Origin: Arenicola marina
Taxonomy: Eukaryota > Annelida > Polychaeta > Arenicolidae
Assembly: GCA_964019135.1 (NCBI GenBank)
Contig: OZ025261.1
Span: 28,876,029-28,940,028 of the forward strand
Direction of reading: 5' to 3'
Length of the DNA: 64,000 bases
Shown: positions 1 through 11,351 of the stretch, one piece after another
Layout of the letters: each line of letters opens with the position of its first letter
Numbering within the stretch: the first letter of the stretch is position 1
Made by a program: the position numbers and the translations under genes
The notes under the pieces: generated by a model
Seen by the model: only the letters and a program-made list of their open reading frames with translations
Database searches by the model: none
What the model was told of the DNA's origin: nothing

Positions 1-1239
1 TTGGAAAATATACCATTGTTTATGACGCAGCCAATCATGTTTATGTTTAAGGTGATGTTTATGCCGCACCATTTAAAACATTATGTGACGTCACTCCTTT
101 GTCTTAAGTGTTGACTATCCAGAATAATGCATAGGAAAACAGACATAGCCGTGTTTTATTAACGTAACTGTGCGCTACTTAAATAAAGAAGGGACAAACT
201 GTGCATTATCTTGATAATGAACAGTTGTTGGTATTATTGTAATATTGTAATCAGCCGAGACGGGCTGAGCCAAGGCGAGCGGGCCGATGTTGTCCGAACT
301 TGCCAATTTCAAGACAAACTATTTAATGGATAAGTCAATGTTAAGCTCCAAGAAGGCGGGGGTTATATCAGAGAGTTCAAAATATATGGAAATTCGACAG
401 TTATCGACTGCATATATTTCACAAGGCGTTTATAAATGGGGGGCCATCTGACATTGCCATGTCACGTCATTTCTACAGCAGGTATCACATATGTGTTTAA
501 TGATGCAGGATAAATAGTATAAACGACCGATATATATGGATGATTCATTTTAAAGCAGAAGTATTAGAAGTGTTTTCAGGGGGCGATATTTTCAGGAAAG
601 TTAGACGTAATGACTCGACCCTTGCGTGATGATTTAGAAAACACGACTTTCAAAAATCTCTACTTTCTCCATACCGGCATCCTCCCATGACCCCCCCCCC
701 CCCCCTCCCCCCTGGGGCTTCACAAGGACGAACCGTTGTTTCTATCATGCTCGCTCACGTAGTCGAGTCAAGCAGTGCAATTGATACAATAGTTAATTTT
801 TCATGCGTCCAGGCATGAATAAATGTAACGCATTGTTATAACAATTTTAGAAGTACATTAAAAAAAACTCGCTGTCGTGCATTCCACAAATAAACCACCC
901 GAAGCTATGGCGTCTCGTGCTTTATTTTGGCGAATGCACTCCAGCTTGTTCTTTAACTAGCACATCAACTCATCCCCAAAGACGTAGGCATGTGAAAGGT
1001 GTCGAGTATAATCCCAGCTTAAGGAGTCAAACGCTTTTTCGTGGTCAACGAATGTTCATAACGCCTTTAAATAGCGTATACAATTCCATTATTTTCTCTT
1101 GTGAAGCGACTCTTTAAAAAAACTACTCCCGCTAGACCTTCATAGCCCTTTACAATCAACCCTTTTCCATGAAAATCTAGCTAACTGGTTATTTTATTTA
1201 TATAATTTCGTATCGTGAGACTAGACAAATATCTGCTAG
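1..1239. other. No gene seen; AT-rich intergenic DNA with a poly-C tract
   Basis: I find no convincing exon or ORF. The main landmark is a poly-C run (691-705, followed by more C) that could cause assembly or length errors. Short open frames here have no matching copy elsewhere in the window and no recognisable motif. Confidence 0.5.
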
Positions 1240-2310
1240 GCTTCTCCCCTTATTCATAATAGTTGGCTCGGGTTTGTAACCTGGGTTCCTTTATCTTGGG
1301 AGAGCACAGCTTTCTAGCTCAAAAGTTAACTCATCGCGCTTTGCTACAAAATCGACACCCTCCGCTGCATTTAGATCTTTTCTGGTTTCTAGCTTTTCTA
1401 CGTCTTTTTCTATTAACTAAATCTGCTTGTCTAGTGTCATTTTCTTAAACGAAATATAGTTGATAGCTTTACCGCAATTAACGAGTTGGTCGTTAATGAA
1501 ATCCCCACATTGTGTCGCCCAATATTGTTTCTCTTCGTTTGGTGCATAATCCTCCAGGTATCTATGAGTTCTAGTAACTCTAGATTCATATCGTCATATC
1601 ATATTCGGTAGTAACGCTGGCCATTTCATTATTTTCTCTTGTGTAGCCGTGTCTGTCTCGTTCCTGATTTAGTACAAAATTCCAGTGCCAACAAATTAGC
1701 ATGCTGGCATTGTTCATACTATCTAGTTTTTGTTGCTAGTTTTCAAAGAACTCTGGGGAGTCCTTATTTAGACATGAACCATACACAGCGACTAAATTCG
1801 ATACGTACCGATTCAAAGGAACATCCAGTCACGAACGATTACCATGGCGTCAGCAGTCTGAACACCTAGAAACGCGTGCTGTACGCGTTTCGTTATAATG
1901 ATCGCAATGCCCCTAGACTGTGAACAGGACCAATTAAGAAAAAAACTCACAACCCCACTTCCCTTTTAAATTTAAATGAGTTCCTGGATGAAGTTGCACA
2001 TCTTGAAGACGAGAGACAGATAGCTTTTGCCCCATGTAGCCCTTCGCCCACATCTCTTCGTTTTGACGTTGAAGCGATACTGCGTACATTCATTCATCAA
2101 AATTGCATACCACTACTCACAGAGACCATTAATAAATGCCGATACAAGAGCAGCTCTGCAGTATACACGTATTCTCTATACCGTACCTGAAATCTGCAAC
2201 AAATCTCAAGCATAGATGTTGCCCGTGTTCTGCCGAGTTTACACCGTAGAGGTGAATCTGCGATTGATTATTGAACCTGATGGGCACACGAAGCGTACGC
2301 CATGATCCGG
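1240..2310. repeat. Dispersed block R1, copy 1
   Basis: This stretch aligns by eye with 23,560-24,600 and 46,860-47,900 and more loosely with 15,590-16,100. Shared landmarks are ATCTGCTTGTCTAGTGTCAT, GCGCTTTGCTACAAAATCGACACCC and a stretch ending in AATGCCGATACAA(C/G)AGCAGCTCTGCA. It always lies a short way before (in plus coordinates) a vWD gene copy, so it is probably part of the old 8-9 kb amplified unit. In the 23.6 kb and 46.9 kb copies it runs into a LINE ORF1 fragment on the minus strand, so part of R1 may be LINE-derived. I see no conserved open frame. Confidence 0.55.
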
Positions 2311-2521
2311 AGGAAGTCGGGGGTTGGGGGCTAGACGATCGTGATCGGAGAGTAGTTAGGGTTAGGCTGAATACAGGTGAGAAGCACTGCATGCCTTGAT
2401 AATGCCCTCGAATTGCTACAGGAGTTACCTTGTACTAATGTAACATTGCAATGCCAGGTATTGAAAAAAACGCATATGCGAGTAACCGAGAACCAAATTC
2501 GAAGTAAGATTGCTTCAGCCA

Positions 2522-2527
2522 TTTATT
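2522..2527 (-). promoter_or_regulatory. Polyadenylation signal AATAAA of copy A
   Basis: Reverse strand reads AATAAA within TTTAAATAAATGGCTGAAGC, at the same place after the stop codon as in copies B, D and E. Its conservation across paralogues supports it as the 3' end signal of the family, although copy A is a pseudogene. Confidence 0.5.
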
Positions 2528-2664
2528 TAAACTGTCATCGTTACAGTATAGCCATGTTACCAGTCACTTGCCTGAGACTCCTCATGTGGACCATTTGTTC
2601 GGATGGGTGGTCAAAGTACTCAGTACACCGTGGTCTGGACACGAGTTGTATTGTAGCGATGGCT

Positions 2665-4444
2665 CTAGTTGTTCTGGTGCTCGCCGTCCACGCAGGGTTG
2701 CGGCACCCCGATGTTGGTATTCGTACAAACCCCGTCGTCGCCAATGGGGTCGCCGTTATAGTCGCCACACTGCCCTTCCTATAGACCCTTGTAGTTATCA
2801 GAGACGCTGACGATGGCCTTGTCGTTGGTCGCAGCGTCTTCTACGTAGGTGACTTCGATCCAACACGAACCATCAACTCTTCCGGCCGTGATCAGATAGT
2901 TGCCGGCTGCCAACTCTTCAGCACATAAGTACCAAGTCAGGGAATCTGTCTCAATGCATTGCTTGGCCGGGGGGAAGGTCAGTGCTCCCGGTCCCTGTAA
3001 ATGAAAGGTTTCGTTAATACGTGTTCGATGAACGAAGAATTCGACGATGTGTGCGTACGTCAACATTGATGACAATCTTTAAGAAGATTTTCTACTAAGG
3101 CATTTAAGGCTGGAATCGACGTTCTTTGCTAATGATAATTGTGATGGAGAAAAAAAAACACAACTATCAGCTGCTTTTTTCCTACTTCAGGCTAAACCAC
3201 ACCAGAAATAAATTTGACATATTGCGGTGTTCTCATTAGTTGACATAGTGGAGGGTCCGGCGATCATAAAATATTATTGTAATACTTAATGATACGCCAA
3301 TTCTCATAGCAGTGAAACCAATTATGTTCGGTTGGAGTCTTTCATCATAGCCGGGCCCGCGCGCTTCGATCACTCCATCCTTCAGAGAAACCCTAAAGTT
3401 CCTGTCGAATTCATCTCATGGACACCAAATGCCACTCTCATCCAGTCCACCTGGGTTTGACCTCCGTCATCAGCAGTGTCGATCCGGACTTGAAACTACG
3501 CGCGTAACAGGTACGATTAGTATATATTGAATTGGACGGATAATGCGCGACCCATCAGGTTCATAATCTACAAAGATGCCCGTGAACGAGCTTGTGGAGA
3601 AAGTTCGATGTCAATAAAGACTTAGATGCGCTTTTTCCGTTTGGGAAATTCGGGTGTTGGGACCCGTTGATCTATATTTGGGCCACCATCTTACGCAAAA
3701 TAACGCCGAACTGCTGCCTCCAACGTTACTGGCCAATAAATGTCAAAAATTTAATTGGGCGCGACTATAGGTGGTTTCTCAATATTTCGTCGTACGTTAA
3801 TGTGCATGATTCATTTATTATTATCTGACCTTGCAAAGGTGAGCCGAGGTCGGTTGGAAGGTCCAGCCGACGAAATTGTTATCAGAGGCCATGGTGCTCA
3901 CAAAGCCGTCAAAGCTGACCACCTCGTTCGGGGCACCGAAGCCAGCGGTGCACTCGAAGTCGCAATCTGCGTTAATAAGTTCGATCTGTTCATGACGTTC
4001 AAGGCATTCCTTACACATGCCGGCTATTGGATGACGACATGTGTTCACTAGACCTTCCCAAATAGCAACTATGTGTCAAAATAGCACGGTAGGCTATGTA
4101 GGAAATGTGATATACGCCGGATATCACACTGCTGGTCGAACGCTGGCTGGGAAGCACATTGAACATTTTCATTAGTAACAAGGCATATCAGCTGGATCGG
4201 CTTAAATTGATATAGAGCGCCATGTTGGTATATGACACGTAACGTATAATATTACTAATATTGACCCTTTTATTGTTCATAAATACCTCGTACACATGCA
4301 CCCACCTCTTAACACCTTGCTCATATAGTCAGTACACGAGCACCAACGTCTTATCTGGTTCACATACCGATAGCACATGCCCCGATTCCTTACCTGGTTC
4401 ACAGATGCATGAATACTCATAATCACCCCCTTCAGTTTGGTGCA
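2665..4444 (-). pseudogene. vWD-like secreted protein gene, copy A (pseudogene)
   Basis: Leftmost member of the vWD-like array, alignable exon by exon with copies B, D and E. Recognisable exons are exon 5 (2665-2994), exon 4 (3344-3495), exon 3 (3830-3966) and a worn exon 2 (about 4391-4444). Exon 3 is open and keeps the CDFEC and VVSFDGF motifs and its donor. Several lesions argue against function. Exon 5 carries a TAG (2779-2781) just before the CGDYNGDP motif. Exon 4 lacks 10 nt relative to D, which shifts frame, and its donor reads GA instead of GT. The exon 2 acceptor CAG is gone. The promoter and signal-peptide exon are absent: the roughly 1 kb present in D between exon 2 and the upstream block is missing here. 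An AATAAA signal survives downstream. I see a decayed paralogue; the deletion of the 5' end probably came with or before the point lesions. Confidence 0.8.
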
Positions 4445-4449
4445 AGTCT

Positions 4450-5700
4450 CGCACAAGAAATACAAAGATTTTGATAGCATGCTTCAGGCCCATCAATAGG
4501 TAAATGCCAACTGAGGCATGGATATACAGACACTCGAAAAGTGAATTATTCGGGCTCACACGTCATGTTAATTCATTCAATCACAGATGAGGATAATCAT
4601 GATCAGCAGTCGATCGGGGGACAATCAGAATTTGTTATTTCGGCGTCGAATGCCGTAGACATCATACTGTTCAATGGCGATTTCCGGTGAAGGATTCACC
4701 CGTGCGTATCACGTACAACAATGTAGGCGCATTTCTTTAATAGCCCGGTATATCCCTGTGGTAAGAATACGCGCATTACGCATCGGTAAACCGCCCGACA
4801 CTTCTTTAACCCTGGTCTGGGTGCGCGCACATCCATTCGGTATGCCGATGTGCCCCGTTCAAAACAGCACGGGACATTCGGGAGAAGATGGCGGCCGATC
4901 GAAAGGTGATGAGAATAGGTTGGTACCACTGCACCACTACGTAGACCGGAAGTTTCCTGTCACGGGTTGCGGGTCCCGGGCGAGATATCACAGCTGGCCC
5001 ATATAAATGCGCCCTGTGCCGGCCTCGAGTGGCCTTTAAATCAATAAAAAAACATCATCCAGTTTAAAATGCCTAAACTATTCAGCATGGCTACCCCAAC
5101 GTTGTTTCCTTAAATTCACTTATTCTGTCGATGAAGCGATAACCTTCGATAACGCGACAATCGAGTTTTGTCCCCGGCTCAAAAAGGCCGTTTGCTTCCT
5201 CACAATTGTCGAAAAAATGGTCTGGACGGGGTAACTAACGGCACGTGACATGGCCGTTTTTTAAAAATCGATCTCAGACTGACATTAGCATTCATATTTC
5301 GAATGGAAAAATAGAAAATTTCGACACCTAGCCAGTTATCAGTGATTAACAACACACAGGGGGTGACAACGTTATTACAAAAAAAACACAGTGACATGGT
5401 TACATGTACATTATTACATAGCTGTTATGAGACGTTTTTATTGATATTTGTTATGGGTATATATACATAATGAATAACTTTAATGTCATTTTATTTCATT
5501 ATTGAACATTAAGTCCAGTAAATAGATACATAAATACATGAAGGTATTCGTCATCAAACCATGTTAATACAGATTCATCTGAACTAACTGTACGAATAAC
5601 GACAATTCAATTGTGGTATTTTTCATTTTCTTTGATTCGAAAAATGCGAACCTATGCTGAGGGCGTTCCGGTGCATTGTATGATACCCATTTATAATAAT
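4450..5700. other. Upstream flank of copy A; no gene
   Basis: Around 4,670-4,705 the sequence matches the region upstream of copy D at 31,655-31,690 (ATGGCGATTTC(C/T)GGTGAAGG). This marks where the homologous upstream block resumes after the deletion that removed the promoter and exon 1 of copy A. The rest to 5,700 shows no recognisable coding or RNA gene. The 110-codon frame at 4,674-5,006 is not conserved in the D copy and I do not accept it. Confidence 0.45.
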
Positions 5701-6760
5701 AACGCGACTCAAATCGTTTTTATTAGTAACGTCTTAGCAGATAGCAGAATAAATTGATTAACTTCAATATTCAAACATGAAATCGATCAACATCAAGGGA
5801 ATGCGTTCATCAACGACATTAGGACCACTGATTGCTGTTGATAATCTATGAAATGGATATAATTAGACGCCGTAAAGCAATGGACCAGGAGTACGACGAG
5901 GATCGTTATATGCAATTAGCAGTTTTCAATTCATCTGCACTTAATTGTTTCACTTCATCGGTAGGGCTCTTTAGGGTCTCGCAAACAATATAAACATTGC
6001 ATCTGAAATTTTGTGATAAGTTGACATACATTAAGTGGCATGTCTTCCTCTCTAGATATATGTGTAGAAATATTCAGACAAAAGGTTCCTTAGGCCTCCG
6101 CAAATTAATTAATCCGGGAGGATGTGTAATTATCTCTAGTTTGATACATGCAAACGATAACTTGCTGAACTAACAAGGTTCTGTAAGCGTCGTCGCAGTA
6201 CTTCCGTATGCATATATACCCTTACCTTGTAAACGATTTAATGCAGAATTACTGCCGAAATGTGCTTATTAATTTTTTTTTATTGCCAGTGCAAATCTTA
6301 TGCTTTTGGTGTGTTAATGAACAATAAAACTATTTATTTTGCTGTATGCGTTGAGATTGGGCGTGGATATGATATTAAACCCAACTTCCGTTCATAGCCC
6401 TTCGACACTTTGTACCAGAACTTTGTTTTACTAGCATTGTTTGAAACAATATGTTAATGTCTGGACAAGTTGGCAACCGTCGATATAAGGCAAGGCAGTG
6501 TAATTGGTAAGACTCATATGCAGCTTTAAGGGGGTTTAATATGTCAAAACTAGCGTCAGAAGATACATGAACTGTTGCTCGCGGCCACATACAACTGACC
6601 TCAATGACAGTAATTGTTCTCGGAGAGCAGCGGACAACACACATGTTGGGGGCGACATGGGTGGTGATTTATGTTAGACATGGCTACATGTCTGCTTCAG
6701 CAACGTATGCATTCGATCGCAGTGGATTCAAACATAAATGTTGATATAATTAGTAACAGA
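5700..6760. repeat. Conserved flank block R2 of the vWD unit, copy A
   Basis: The block starts near TTTTTATTAGTAACGTCTTAGCAGATAGCAG and ends near GTGGATTCAAACATAAATGTTGA. It recurs, with indels, near each vWD copy: 14,890-15,190 (only the distal part), 20,140-21,240, 31,990-33,760, 43,440-44,570 and 55,300-57,065. It lies upstream of the leftward genes. Indels are not multiples of three, so the short minus-strand frames here (for example 6,375-6,644) are unlikely to encode protein. It could be neutral remains of the amplified unit or contain distal regulatory DNA; I cannot distinguish these. Confidence 0.55.
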
Positions 6761-6815
6761 TACAGCACATTTTATAAAAACCCATGAATGGTCTAATATA
6801 GATAAATCATTCATT

Positions 6816-7028
6816 ATGCTAGCAGGTATTCATAAGAGTTTATCAGGATCAGGTGGCCGTTTTTATTGCCTTTATGTAGATTATGAAAAGGCATTTAATC
6901 GAGTCACCCATGACCATCTGTGGCTAACGCTGATGTCAATTGGTATACACGTCATATGTCTCCGTGTCTTCATAATCTTGGTAATTGTTAAATCCAACAT
7001 GTTAAATTTATATACACATTCAACTTGA
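6816..7028 (+). pseudogene. LINE reverse transcriptase fragment
   Basis: A 70-codon frame includes GGRFYCLYVDYEKAFNRVTHD, which matches the reverse-transcriptase block around the first catalytic aspartate (F-x-D-[FY]-x-K-A-F-[DN]) of non-LTR retrotransposons. Only this short core remains. Neither the YxDD block nor an endonuclease domain follows in frame, so it is a dead 5'- and 3'-truncated insertion. The family looks CR1/RTE/Jockey-like, but I cannot place it to clade from this length. Confidence 0.65.
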
Positions 7029-7239
7029 ACGTCATTTATAACAAGGTCTGGCAGCTGTAGTTTCGTGCCATGCATATGAAAACGCCAAATTGACAGTACC
7101 ATTCTTCGGGCATTTAGCCAATTGTGTATGTTACTTAGATAACCGTGTAATGAAGCCCTGTAGCATGCTGATGGATCAGTTTCTTGACTTAAGGTACCTA
7201 TCAGAGTTGTGTCATCTGCATATAATATAGGTGGTCACT

Positions 7240-7540
7240 GGCCGCACATTAAGAATAGCAGAGGGGCTACCCTACACTAAACAATAGCGGAGGGGCTACC
7301 TCACAATAAACACTAGCGGAGGGGCTTTCTGACAGTAAACAATAGCGGATGGGCTACCTCAAAATAAACAACAACGGTGATGGGCTCCCATATAGTGCAG
7401 AAATAGGGCCGGCGATATCTCACAGTAAAGAATAGCTCAGGAGCAACCGTATACTATACAATATGGGCAAGACTGCCACTCAGTACAAAATTGGCACCCA
7501 GAAACATGACTCAGGAATCACACCCACTATAGCCGCAAGC
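7240..7540. repeat. GGGGCTACCTCACA minisatellite, locus 1
   Basis: About seven degenerate units of roughly 30-33 nt are built on AACAATAGCGGAGGGGCTACCTCACAGTA. The array is followed by a non-repetitive tail (AGTACAAAATTGGCACCCAGAAACATGACTCAGGAATCACACC). The same array plus tail order occurs at 25,800-26,670 and 49,100-49,970. The array and its tail therefore belong to one dispersed repeat and did not arise independently. Confidence 0.75.
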
Positions 7541-7769
7541 AGACATAACAGGTGTCAACTTTGGGGTCTGCAACAGCTACCCTCCCGAGCTCCCAGACGC
7601 ACCCCTATTTATACTTGCGTGAGCTCGTTATCCCACCGTCCATCCCCATCGCGGCCCGGGGGACTTGTCTAAGGGATGGTCTAAGTTAGGCGCGTTAGGT
7701 CTCAAGCCGGCAGCAATTGCTTCGTGCAGTCGCTGCTACGTCAGCTCTCTGCACGATGCAAATGTTCAG

Positions 7770-8335
7770 GTAGCGCACGCGCGTACCGCTGTAAGTCGAC
7801 AGACGACGGGACTGCCTCTCATCGATCGACTTAGGGAGGTGGTCGGGTTAGAGAATATCAAAAAAACAAGTTCATATGGAACTCCTCGCTATCAACACCG
7901 GTCCGAAAGCGCTTGCGACTCGGTTTTTCATAGCGCATGCTATAATGTGATCAGCTTTGCGTATGAGTATGTTTTGAACTGGTGATTTTCGTATTCCAAA
8001 GATATCCGCAAGCTGTTGATTGTTGTTGCCCCCGCTTTCCTTCGTGCTGCTGAGTTATAAATTTCGGGAAAGTGGAAGCTTCTTCGCATTTGTCCGTGTT
8101 GTTGCCATGACGCTCAGTGAGATAATGATTCATAACACCAATATCCATACCTTATATAGCCGCTAAATGTATCTTATGTGTGTGTTATATCAAGAGGGAG
8201 TTTTTTTTCTCAAGATTCTCAAAGCTGCAATGTATACTCTAACAACCTGTGGCAACAGGCAAACATGTTTCACACATTTTAAGTGTGTTATCTAGTCCAC
8301 AGGCGTTATCGCCTGAGTGTCATTCTATTTCTTCA
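7770..8335 (+). mobile_element. Remnant of a pogo/Tigger-like DNA element
   Basis: The left part (7,790-7,850) carries GTAAGTCGACAGACGACGGGACTGCC and GATCGACTTAGGGAGGTGGTCGG. Together with its paralogue these resemble the CAGTAAAACCTCTCTAAGTCAACCG-type terminal repeat typical of pogo/Tigger elements. The segment aligns, inverted, with 61,610-62,165. It runs through CAGTGAGATAATGATTCATAA and TATATCAAGAGGGAGTT to CAAACATGTTT(C/T)ACACATTT and (C/A)AGGCGTTATCGCCTG. No transposase frame is visible. The family call rests only on the terminal motif. Confidence 0.45.
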
Positions 8336-8800
8336 GCCAATCAGCGTGCGCCATTTCGTTACCACATCACATACTTTTTCCACCGTAGACAACAAAACAC
8401 TTAGTCAAGTAATGGTGTTTTCATGCGTTTATTTGAAAAAAGGTCATTCGTTGTTGATGGAGAATATGTAATTCTGATGACCCATACACCGCGAACTGGA
8501 GGGGCCATACATGATCCTTCTCCAAGGTCAAGGAATGAATCTGAGAAGTGTTTACGCAGGACGAAGGCGTGTGGCTGAACGCACAGCAAACAGCGATGTC
8601 TGTTCAGCGAGGCGAGTAAATTTTCATATTCTGGATCCGTTGCCTGAACTATGATGTAGCTTACACTTTGCTGGCAAGGAAATTCGGTTTGTGGGTTATT
8701 AGGTTTAGAATGCAATAGATCTAATGGAAGCATCGACTGAACCGTAGAAAATGATTCTTAAATGGTTTAATCCGGGCCACACGTATCACTATTGACAGCA
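8336..8800. other. No gene seen
   Basis: I find no conserved exon or RNA gene. A 110-codon minus-strand frame (8,401-8,733) has no recognisable motif and no copy elsewhere in the window, so I do not call it. Confidence 0.4.
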
Positions 8801-8807
8801 GCGAGGG

Positions 8808-9240
8808 GAGAGGGGGGGGGGGGGGACTTTGTTTGCTCTTGTTGTACCTGAGCCGAGGTTTTTACTGAAGAACGCTGAAAGAGGGCTATTTTGCATAACT
8901 ATTTGACATGACTTAATTAACTATAAAAATTACATTTCATTCTTCATATCGCTCAAAAGTGATATTTTCGTGGCATATGAGGCCCACCACCATGGCAGTC
9001 ATAGCCATGATCAATGTTCTGTCGTTGGTTCGGGGGGGGGGGGACTTATGTTGTACCTGAGCCGAGGTTTTCACTGAACAACGCTGAAAGAGGGCTATTT
9101 TGCATAACTTTTTGACGTGACTTAATTAACTATAAAAATTACATTTCATTCTTCATATCGCTCAAAAGTGATATTTTCGTGGCATATGAGGCCCACCACC
9201 ATGGTAGTCATAGCCATGATCAATGTTCTGTCTATGGTCC
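8808..9240. repeat. Two-copy tandem duplication of about 210 bp with poly-G tracts
   Basis: GTTGTACCTGAGCCGAGGTTT through CATGATCAATGTTCTGTC occurs at about 8,838-9,024 and again at about 9,051-9,234 with few differences. Each copy is preceded by a G homopolymer (8,812-8,826 and 9,031-9,043). The homopolymers may have promoted the duplication and may have unreliable lengths. Confidence 0.8.
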
Positions 9241-9639
9241 CACAGACCAATGCAGCTTTGTGTTTTGGAGGGTGTTTTTGTTTTTTTGTTGTGAAACTAA
9301 TCAGTGTTTGGTATGTCAGGGAAGGTGAGCCAGAGCTCTATATTAACCTCTAAGAGTAACAGCCAATAAACGCATGTCTTTAGAGTTACTAAGAAATTAT
9401 AGAATAGAAGTGTATGCTTTATTCATCAATATTGATTTACCCCAATATCAAGTGCAAAGGAGTGAAACCAATATTTTTACAGATTCATCAATATATCTAT
9501 ATACCTATTACATTAAGGCTGTTGCACAATTGGCAAGACCCACTGAGGATCCAGACCCAGTGGCAGTGCAGGCTGATGGCAGTGCCCAGACATGCTATAC
9601 AGGAAGACTATTCAATACCAACATGAGAATCATACAGGA

Positions 9640-9920
9640 TGAACACCAATATTTTGACATCATTGTGATATTTCTTTTTTTCTATGCCTTCGCCATTTCT
9701 AGTTTCCATGAAAAATTTCGTCTTATGTCGGTGTGTTCGGTTTGTCTGTCTGTGTGTCTGTGTCTGTCTGTCTGTAAGATAACGCATTATCTTTGGAATG
9801 CCTATCGACTTCCAAATTCACCAAAAGATGCGGAAGAGCAATCGTCAGACTAATTTCGTAGATGTGCCCTGTAGGTCAAAGGTCAAGGTCACAGGAATTT
9901 TCTGAAATTCGCTCAACCAT
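9640..9920 (+). repeat. Dispersed repeat fragment with TCTG microsatellite
   Basis: It contains CGCCATTTCTAGTTTCCATGAAA, an impure (TCTG)n run at about 9,745-9,775, and AGGTCAAAGGTCAAGGTCAC. From general knowledge this combination is common in molluscan and some other invertebrate genomes as an abundant non-coding repeat. It overlaps a 159-codon open frame that I judge spurious. Confidence 0.4.
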
Positions 9921-10850
9921 TGAAAAATAGGATCAAAAATCGGAAACATCGCTATAACGTTCGCAGTTTTCATTTAATTGCGCCTAATTCCTGCAAACTG
10001 GCTGACAGCGTTTCGGCCTATAACCTGATAACTTGGTCGACATTACATGTAGACCATCCCGATCGGCCATAACATGTTGAACGTAGACCTTCCTATTTCT
10101 CTTCGCTAAGCAACTTTCAATAATGGTGAAGTATAGCAATTTGTTGGTGGTTTCATGAAGGCATATTGGAAGGACTGGTATCAGCGCTAAACATGGCATA
10201 CAACGGGCAATCCCAAAAGCCCGATTTTCGTCTTCCTTCTCAACCTATGCTTGATCCTGTCTCGTCTAGTTATTCTCTTGTTGTCGTGGTTAGGTAACAT
10301 ATCAACCACATGAGACTAAGATAACATTTCCATGTGCAGTTTAAAAATAGCTTCATGATTTTCGTAGATTCAGGTTAGGATCGAGGCACTGGAGAGGGGA
10401 CCATTTGTTCCTTCGGGATGTGCCATTGACCTCGAAACTTGAAGTGATATTGCCATGCCCACTATATATCACCAGTGGCCGGTAGCACTGAAAATAACAG
10501 ACAATATCAGGACACTTACAGATATGGCACTCAAAATTTGCGAGCGCGTGCTGGTCCACGCCTCAATTACAAACAAAATGTGTTGGAGAGTGGAGGGGGG
10601 ATTCAAAGATGTCGTACGGTTACCGTGTAGAGTAAAGAAAGATAATTTTCGCTGAACAAAAGGGTGAGTTCAGATCCCCAGGATACGCCGCGCCTTGAAT
10701 TTGGCCCTGAATAAAGCCGTGAACGTTTATTTAGCAAACTTTTTGTGGATCAGAAGGGAAAGAATAGACACCATTCATGCAGTGATAAAGACTTTGCTTT
10801 ACTTGTAACTTGAGCTAGCCAAATATGACGTTCTTGTCACTTGTCACGAG
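9921..10850. other. No gene seen
   Basis: Intergenic DNA between the dispersed repeat and the 3' flank of vWD copy B. The short frames on both strands overlap each other and show no motif or paralogue. Confidence 0.4.
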
Positions 10851-10859
10851 CAAAGTTGT

Positions 10860-11207
10860 CTGTCTAAGTCGAGTTTGTTTCATTTTTTTCACACAAATCG
10901 CCTAATACTTAACGGGTTACTAAAGCCTGAGCCCATGTATACGGAAATTAACACCAGGGTGTTATTAGTCCTCTTTTATTTTATCGAGCAAGCAATCAGC
11001 GCCTACAGGTTTAATCTTCGGTAGCGCATTCACGTTTTCGGTTAGCCGATTTTACCCTGAAGCATTGTGTTCTATATGTACAATATATAAAAAACAATAA
11101 TTTACCTTGTACGATTATGGCATTGCAGTTCGAGCTATTGAAAAACTCATACAAATGCTCATACATGAGTGAACGAGAACCAATTCGAAGTAAGATTGCA
11201 TCAGCCA
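10860..11207. repeat. 3' flank block of vWD unit B
   Basis: TTTTTTTCACACAAATCGCCTAATACT through TTCGGTAGCGCATT aligns with 27,300-27,490 and 50,600-50,790. The following CGAGAACCAA(A)TTCGAAGTAAGATTGC(T/A)TCA stretch is shared with copies A, D and E just beyond the polyadenylation signal. This shows that the amplified unit extends past the gene's 3' end. Confidence 0.55.
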
Positions 11208-11213
11208 TTTATT
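11208..11213 (-). promoter_or_regulatory. Polyadenylation signal AATAAA of copy B
   Basis: AATAAA on the minus strand, about 140 nt past the stop codon of copy B. It is conserved in position and context in copies A, D and E. Confidence 0.6.
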
Positions 11214-11351
11214 TTAATTCGTCAGAGCTACATTATAGCCATGTTGCTGGTCACGTGACTGGGCCTCCCCATCAGGGTGAACTGCCCGGATGGTTGGTCA
11301 GAGTACTCGGTATAACGTGCCCGGATCACTCGTTGTATTGCGGCGATTTCT

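Noticed and set aside
7240-7450. CRISPR-like array
   Set aside because: Units are contiguous and degenerate with no unique spacers, and the genome is eukaryotic.
9374-9853. 159-codon open frame on the plus strand
   Set aside because: It runs through a dispersed repeat with a TCTG microsatellite, has no motif, no paralogue and no splice or promoter context.
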